Source: an uncultured Ruminococcus sp. (GTDB lineage Bacteria > Bacillota > Clostridia > Lachnospirales > Lachnospiraceae). From it: a stretch of 10,401 nt of DNA. The stretch spans positions 1-10,401 of the forward strand of contig USFD01000102.1 in assembly GCA_900553885.1 (NCBI GenBank), read 5' to 3'. Below are positions 6,938 through 10,401 of the stretch, piece by piece. Both the position numbers and the translations under genes were made by a program. How positions within the stretch are numbered: the first letter of the stretch is position 1; each line of letters starts with the position of its first letter. The notes below the pieces were generated by a model that saw only the letters and a program-made list of their open reading frames with translations, had not been told where the DNA came from and did no database searches.

Positions 6938-6996
6938 TCCTAAAACAGGTGACAAGGACGGGAATCCTGTGTGTTTTCTGTGTCCTGTGCCTGGTG

Positions 6997-7030
6997 GAAT
7001 ATTGTGTTCCGGGCCATCATATTATACAAT
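6997..7030 (+). promoter_or_regulatory. Promoter of DUF885-spmB-spmA, sigma-E-like (alternative sigma-A reading)
   Basis: GAATATT (6997-7003) fits the mother-cell sigma-E -35 pattern (KMATATT). Fourteen bases later CATATTAT (7018-7025) fits the -10 pattern CATACAMT at six of eight positions. An overlapping sigma-A reading is TTGTGT (7002-7007), a 17-bp spacer, and TACAAT (7025-7030). Either would start transcription about 30 nt upstream of ATG 7064. The sigma-E reading agrees with sigma-E control of the spmA-spmB operon in B. subtilis. The call rests on consensus matching from memory. Confidence 0.45.
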
Positions 7031-7063
7031 AAATGCAGCCCGAAAGGCAGTGTGGTACACGGA

Positions 7064-8830
7064 ATGCATGGAAATTATACCACAGCTAAAGATATTAATA
7101 AGTTTCTTAAAAAATATTTGCTGATATTACTTGCCGCCGCGATAATTTCTCTGTTTCTGATGGCGGGCGGATGTGCGAAAGGGGAAAAAGGAGGCACAGA
7201 CCAGGAATTTGAAACTTTTACAGAAGAACTGTTCTGCCAGGAGACGGCATCTAATACAATCAGTCTTCATTATTCCCTGAAGGACCCGGAAGCATACGGC
7301 ATTGAAGATCCTCCCGTTACTTTCGGCACTTTTGCCGCAGATACTTCACAGGCTGCAGCAGCGCTGGAAAATACAAGAAAGGTTCTCGACCAGTTTGAAC
7401 AGAAAGATCTCAATGTGCAGAATCAGATTACATATGACGTTCTGGAATATTATCTGAAAGAGGCGGAAAAAAGCCTGGAGTATACTTTGTATGAGGAACC
7501 TCTGGCGCTGGTCAGCGGTGTGCAGACTCAGTTTCCTGTTGTACTTTCCGAATATCAGTTTTATGACAGGGAAGATGTGGATACCTACCTTGCCCTGGTG
7601 GAAACAACGGATGAATATTTTGACAGCCTTATTGAATTTGAAAGAGAAAAGTCACAGGCCGGACTTTTCATGGCGGACTATGCCGCCGATACGGTTATTG
7701 AACAGTGCCGGGCATTTCTGGATATGGGAGACGGAAACTATCTGTATTCTACATTTGCAGATCGGATACAGGATGTTGAGGAGTTGACGGAGAAAGAAAA
7801 AAGTGACTATATACAGGATAATGCACTGGCCGTATCTGATTATATTTTCCCGGCATATGAAAAACTGATTGCCGAGATAGAAAAGCTCAAAGGGACCGGC
7901 AAGAATGAAAAGGGACTTTCCTGGCTCCCCCAGGGGAAAGAATATTATGAACTGGTGGCCAGACAGTCCACGGGATCAGATCGTTCGGTAGAAGAGATGG
8001 AGGACCTGACCAGACGTCAGATATCGGATGATCTTACCGCCATGGAACAGGTTCTGGGGATTACTGTTCAGGAGGCTGAAGAGACGGCGGGAGAGATGGG
8101 GGAAAACAATGCCGAACTGATCTTAAACGAGCTGGAGCATGGAATATCAGAGACCTTTCCCAAAGCTCCGGATACGGCGCTGGAAATAAAGTATGTACCC
8201 AAGGCAATGGAAGAACATCTGAGTCCGGCTTTTTATATGATACCGGCGATTGACAATACAGATGAAAATGTAATTTATATCAATCAATCCCATATGAATG
8301 ACGATCTGACTCTGTTTACCACACTGGCTCATGAGGGATATCCGGGGCATCTTTATCAGACGATTTATTATGAGAGTACAGATCCGGATCCCTTACGCAG
8401 TATTTTAAATTTTGGCGGGTATATTGAGGGCTGGGCTACGTATGCAGAGATGGGAAGTTATTATCTGATGCCGATTTCCAAAGAGCAGTCTACACTGCTG
8501 CAGAAAAATAATTCAATTATACTTGGATTGTATGCGCTGGCAGATATGGGCATTCATTATGAGGGCTGGTCCCGTATGGATACGGTGGCATTTTTCAGTA
8601 ATTACGGGATTACAGATGCAGATACGGTAGAGAGGATTTTTGAACTGATTATCGGCTCTCCGGGGAATTATCTGAAGTATTATATCGGCTATGTCGAGTT
8701 CCTGGAGCTGAAGAAAGACTGGATGGACGAGAAAGGCGATGCATTTTCCCAGAAAGAGTTCCATGAAGCTGTGCTTAAAGTAGGTCCTGCGCCCTTCGAT
8801 ATTGTGGAAGATTATATGTGGGAGATATAA
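7064..8830 (+). CDS. DUF885-family lipoprotein, predicted metallopeptidase-like enzyme
   Basis: This 588-residue protein (from ATG 7064) begins with a Lys-rich n-region and a hydrophobic stretch (about 18-33) ending in the lipobox MAGGC, so Cys37 would be lipidated after signal peptidase II cleavage. The mature protein should sit on the outer face of the membrane. The body matches the DUF885 family, all-helical proteins with a thermolysin-like metal motif. LAHEGYPGHLYQT contains HEGYPGH (423-429), followed by GGYIEGWATYAE (451-462) with Glu455 as a candidate third ligand. The terminal GSPGNYLKYYIG (531-542) and VGPAPFD (573-579) are also family-like. Substrate is unknown. The open frame extends to GTG 6971, but that region contains the promoter, and only the ATG gives a proper signal peptide. 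No strong ribosome binding site precedes ATG 7064; AAAGG (7043-7047) is distant. spmB follows after 3 nt, so it leads that operon. Confidence 0.85.
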   Translation: MHGNYTTAKDINKFLKKYLLILLAAAIISLFLMAGGCAKGEKGGTDQEFETFTEELFCQETASNTISLHYSLKDPEAYGIEDPPVTFGTFAADTSQAAAALENTRKVLDQFEQKDLNVQNQITYDVLEYYLKEAEKSLEYTLYEEPLALVSGVQTQFPVVLSEYQFYDREDVDTYLALVETTDEYFDSLIEFEREKSQAGLFMADYAADTVIEQCRAFLDMGDGNYLYSTFADRIQDVEELTEKEKSDYIQDNALAVSDYIFPAYEKLIAEIEKLKGTGKNEKGLSWLPQGKEYYELVARQSTGSDRSVEEMEDLTRRQISDDLTAMEQVLGITVQEAEETAGEMGENNAELILNELEHGISETFPKAPDTALEIKYVPKAMEEHLSPAFYMIPAIDNTDENVIYINQSHMNDDLTLFTTLAHEGYPGHLYQTIYYESTDPDPLRSILNFGGYIEGWATYAEMGSYYLMPISKEQSTLLQKNNSIILGLYALADMGIHYEGWSRMDTVAFFSNYGITDADTVERIFELIIGSPGNYLKYYIGYVEFLELKKDWMDEKGDAFSQKEFHEAVLKVGPAPFDIVEDYMWEI

Positions 8831-8833
8831 AAT

Positions 8834-9361
8834 ATGAATATTTTTCTGTTTCTGTCGGATTTTATCGTCCCGTTTATTATTTTCCTGATTATCTGTTACG
8901 GTCTCCTGATGAAGGTCCCGGTGTATGATACTTTTGTAAAGGGGGCAAAAAGCGGATTCCTGACTGTAATACGGATTCTGCCTACTCTGATCGGGCTGAT
9001 GGCCGCAGTGGGGATTCTCCGTGCATCCGGGTTTCTTGATTTCCTTTCAGATATACTCGGTAAATTTACTTCCTGCATAGGATTTCCGGGAGAGCTTGTG
9101 CCGCTGGCAGTTGTGAAGATGTTTTCCTCTTCCGCTGCATCCGGACTTCTCCTGGATGTATATAAGGAATACGGCACCGATTCTTTTCTGGGACTGACAG
9201 CTTCCATCGCCATGTCCTGTACAGAAACAATTTTTTATACAATGAGTGTATATTTTCTGTCGGTCAGGGTAACAAAAACCAGATATACTCTGGCAGGAGC
9301 GCTTGCAGCTACGGGAGCAGGACTTGCTGCAAGCGTGGTTCTGGCCGGTATGATGGTATGA
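8834..9361 (+). CDS. spmB: Spore maturation protein SpmB
   Basis: SpmB is a membrane protein with a nucleoside-recognition/Gate domain that acts with SpmA during sporulation. B. subtilis mutants have poorly dehydrated cores and heat-sensitive spores. The 175-residue product has hydrophobic segments near 8-26, 43-64, 119-142 and 153-174. Family landmarks include KVPVYDTFVKGAKSGF (27-42), PTLIGLMAAVGILRASG (50-66), the pore-like MFSSSAASGLLLD (96-108) and MSCTETIFYTMSVYF (127-141). In the B. subtilis protein the pore-like segment reads more like PISGTGALALTTD, so this copy is somewhat divergent. The ATG follows GGGAG (8820-8824) at 9-nt spacing, only 3 nt after the DUF885 stop, so the two are co-transcribed. 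spmA lies 22 nt downstream. Confidence 0.88.
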   Translation: MNIFLFLSDFIVPFIIFLIICYGLLMKVPVYDTFVKGAKSGFLTVIRILPTLIGLMAAVGILRASGFLDFLSDILGKFTSCIGFPGELVPLAVVKMFSSSAASGLLLDVYKEYGTDSFLGLTASIAMSCTETIFYTMSVYFLSVRVTKTRYTLAGALAATGAGLAASVVLAGMMV

Positions 9362-9383
9362 AAAAGAAAGCGCAGGTGGAGCA

Positions 9384-10001
9384 ATGCTGAATTATCTGTG
9401 GGCAGGAATGATTCTGACCGGTATTGTTTATGCTGCTGTAACCGGGAGAATACCGGATATTACCAATGCTGCAATTGATTCGTCGCGGGAAGCGGTTACA
9501 TTATGTATTACTATGATGGGCGTTATTTCACTCTGGAGCGGCCTGATGGAGGTGGCGTCCAGAGCCGGAGTCATTGAAAGCATATCAGGAAAACTCCGTC
9601 CGGTGCTTAAATTTCTCTATCCCGGACTTCCGCCCGGTCATCCGGCCCAAAAGAATATTGCGACAAATATGATTGCAAATTTTCTGGGGCTCGGATGGGC
9701 AGCTACGCCGGCAGGCCTCAAAGCAATGGAGGAACTTGGAAAACTGGAGGACGACAGAAGGTCCGGACGGGCAGCAGGACCGGCCAGAAAGAAAGGAACA
9801 GCCGGAAATGAGATGTGCACCTTTCTGATTGTTAATATTTCCTCTCTCCAGCTGATTCCGGTCAATGTAATTGCCTACCGGAGCCAGTATGGAAGTGTGA
9901 ACCCTGCGGCAATCGTGGGGGCAGGGATTGTGGCTACAGCAGTCAGCACAGGGACGGCGGTCATTTTCTGTAAAATAATGGAAAGAAAGCACAGAACATA
10001 A
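9384..10001 (+). CDS. spmA: Spore maturation protein SpmA
   Basis: SpmA is the partner of SpmB, also a nucleoside-recognition-domain membrane protein needed for full spore core dehydration in B. subtilis. The 205-residue product shows the family pattern: an N-terminal membrane segment (3-20), MMGVISLWSGLMEVASRAG (44-62), the hydrophilic YPGLPPGHPAQKNI (79-92), and the highly conserved NMIANFLGLGWAATPAGLKA (95-114). This is followed by FLIVNISSLQLIPVNVIAYR (147-166) and a last membrane segment (175-197). A basic, Gly/Arg-rich loop at about 121-142 looks longer than in B. subtilis SpmA. The ATG follows AGGTGGA (9374-9380). Gene order is spmB then spmA, the reverse of B. subtilis. I see no terminator after the stop. 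Confidence 0.92.
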   Translation: MLNYLWAGMILTGIVYAAVTGRIPDITNAAIDSSREAVTLCITMMGVISLWSGLMEVASRAGVIESISGKLRPVLKFLYPGLPPGHPAQKNIATNMIANFLGLGWAATPAGLKAMEELGKLEDDRRSGRAAGPARKKGTAGNEMCTFLIVNISSLQLIPVNVIAYRSQYGSVNPAAIVGAGIVATAVSTGTAVIFCKIMERKHRT

Positions 10002-10021
10002 TAGATATTTAATTGCAGGCG

Positions 10022-10056
10022 TTGACAGCGGGAGAACATAGTGATATTTTTATCAC
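10022..10056 (+). promoter_or_regulatory. Promoter and dyad operator of the XRE regulator gene
   Basis: A perfect -35 TTGACA (10022-10027), a 17-bp spacer and TATTTT (10045-10050) make a good sigma-A promoter. The -10 lies within a perfect inverted repeat, GTGATA-TTTT-TATCAC (10041-10056), typical of a repressor site that blocks RNA polymerase. A weaker dyad TTACA-6-TGTAA follows at 10061-10076, just after the expected start of transcription (about 10057). Autoregulation by the downstream HTH protein is inferred. Confidence 0.65.
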
Positions 10057-10111
10057 GGTTTTACATGACACTGTAACAAATGTATACCGGAGAAAGGTAC
10101 GGAAGGATAAA

Positions 10112-10351
10112 ATGGCAGAACTTATTACAAAGATAAAAGTATTCAGAGAGAACTATAAGATAACCCAGCAAGAACTGGCCGACAGGGTTGGTGTGAGAAG
10201 AGAAACGATTGTAAGGCTGGAGCAGGGAAAGTATAATCCGTCGCTGAAACTGGCGGCAGATATAGCGAAAGTGTTTGATACGGCAATTGAAAATGTATTT
10301 TTTTACGAAGAACAGGAAAAAGCAGATCCCGGATCCGGGGAAAAAGAATAG
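10112..10351 (+). CDS. Small XRE-family helix-turn-helix transcriptional regulator
   Basis: This 79-residue protein is one cro/C1-type HTH domain. The region TQQELADRVGVRRETIVRLEQGKYNPSL (18-45) is a textbook example, with turn and recognition helix near VGVRRETIVRLEQ. It is followed by LAADIAKVFDTAIENVFFYEE (47-67), typical of compact YozG-like regulators that dimerise through their last helix. A short charged tail (68-79) follows. I chose ATG 10112 because the ribosome binding site AAGGA (10103-10107) lies 4 nt upstream. The open frame reaches back to 10013, but that stretch contains the promoter and dyad. The target is unknown. Relatives often control an adjacent membrane-protein gene, but the window ends before any downstream gene. 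Confidence 0.9.
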   Translation: MAELITKIKVFRENYKITQQELADRVGVRRETIVRLEQGKYNPSLKLAADIAKVFDTAIENVFFYEEQEKADPGSGEKE

Positions 10352-10353
10352 GA

Positions 10354-10401
10354 GCTGTCGCATCAATGATTAGAAAATCATAGATGCGGCAGCATCTTTT
10401 T
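10354..10401 (+). terminator. Rho-independent terminator after the XRE gene
   Basis: GCTGTCGCATC (10354-10364) pairs with GATGCGGCAGC (10383-10393) over 11 bp, including one G-U pair. An A-A mismatch separates this from an inner ATGAT/ATCAT stem (10366-10370/10377-10381). ATCTTTTT follows and runs to the window edge, so the T-tract may continue. It starts 2 nt after the XRE stop codon. Confidence 0.85.

Noticed and set aside
6872..6955. 28-residue upstream extension of the ABC ATPase frame
   Set aside because: The strong GGAGGTGG ribosome binding site lies within it, right before the ATG at 6871, and the predicted promoter also falls in this stretch.
6971..7063. N-terminal extension of the DUF885 frame starting at GTG 6971
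   Set aside because: The stretch contains the predicted promoter, and it would put 31 extra residues before a well-formed lipoprotein signal peptide.
10328..10339. Perfect 12-bp palindrome CCCGGATCCGGG near the end of the XRE gene
   Set aside because: It is inside the coding sequence, has no T-run, and is a short GC-rich self-complementary string that can arise by codon choice. The real terminator lies just downstream.

Overview
The window looks like chromosomal DNA of an anaerobic, spore-forming Clostridia bacterium, most likely of the Lachnospiraceae type. The reasons are moderate GC with AT-rich leaders, AGGAGG-type ribosome binding sites, a Bacillus/Clostridium housekeeping gene order (decarboxylase - nucleotide kinase - holB - ricT - trmN6 - rsmI), and sporulation genes spmA and spmB. 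Genus-level placement is inference. I see no transposase, phage gene, CRISPR array or rRNA.

Layout: (1) 1-97, the 3' part of a tRNA-Lys(UUU) cut by the window edge, with a strong intrinsic terminator. (2) 98-451, a leader without a convincing gene. (3) 452-2498, an Orn/Lys/Arg-type PLP decarboxylase translationally coupled to a divergent guanylate-kinase-like protein. (4) 2499-2682, an intergenic leader with a possible promoter, an orphan Shine-Dalgarno and a small hairpin. (5) 2683-6179, a tight operon of holB (clamp loader delta'), ricT (PSP1/YaaT), trmN6 (tRNA m6A37 methyltransferase) and rsmI (16S rRNA C1402 2'-O-methyltransferase). (6) 6197-6871 on the minus strand, a short sugar-type ABC ATPase whose signature and H-loop are degenerate. 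(7) 7064-10001, a DUF885 lipoprotein followed by spmB and spmA. (8) 10112-10351, a small XRE regulator with its own promoter and a perfect dyad over the -10, followed by an intrinsic terminator at the window end.

How they fit: region 3-5 matches the Bacillus subtilis yaaO-tmk-yaaQ-yaaR-holB-yaaT-yabA-yabB-yazA-yabC neighbourhood. Here tmk is replaced by a guanylate-kinase-like gene, and yaaQ, yaaR, yabA and yazA are absent. Region 7 is the least conventional part. In B. subtilis, spmA and spmB are co-transcribed with the D,D-carboxypeptidase gene dacB from a sigma-E promoter and affect the spore cortex and core dehydration. Here a predicted secreted metallopeptidase-like lipoprotein (DUF885) takes the leading position, spmB precedes spmA, and a sigma-E-like promoter can be read upstream. 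A cortex or spore-maturation role for the DUF885 protein is a testable hypothesis, not a demonstrated one.

The most interesting items are the DUF885-spmB-spmA unit with its sigma-E-like promoter, the orphan ABC ATPase lacking the LSGGQ and H-loop residues, the divergent guanylate kinase in the tmk slot, and the likely autoregulatory operator of the XRE gene. Nothing in the window clearly amounts to a wholly new defence or mobile system.
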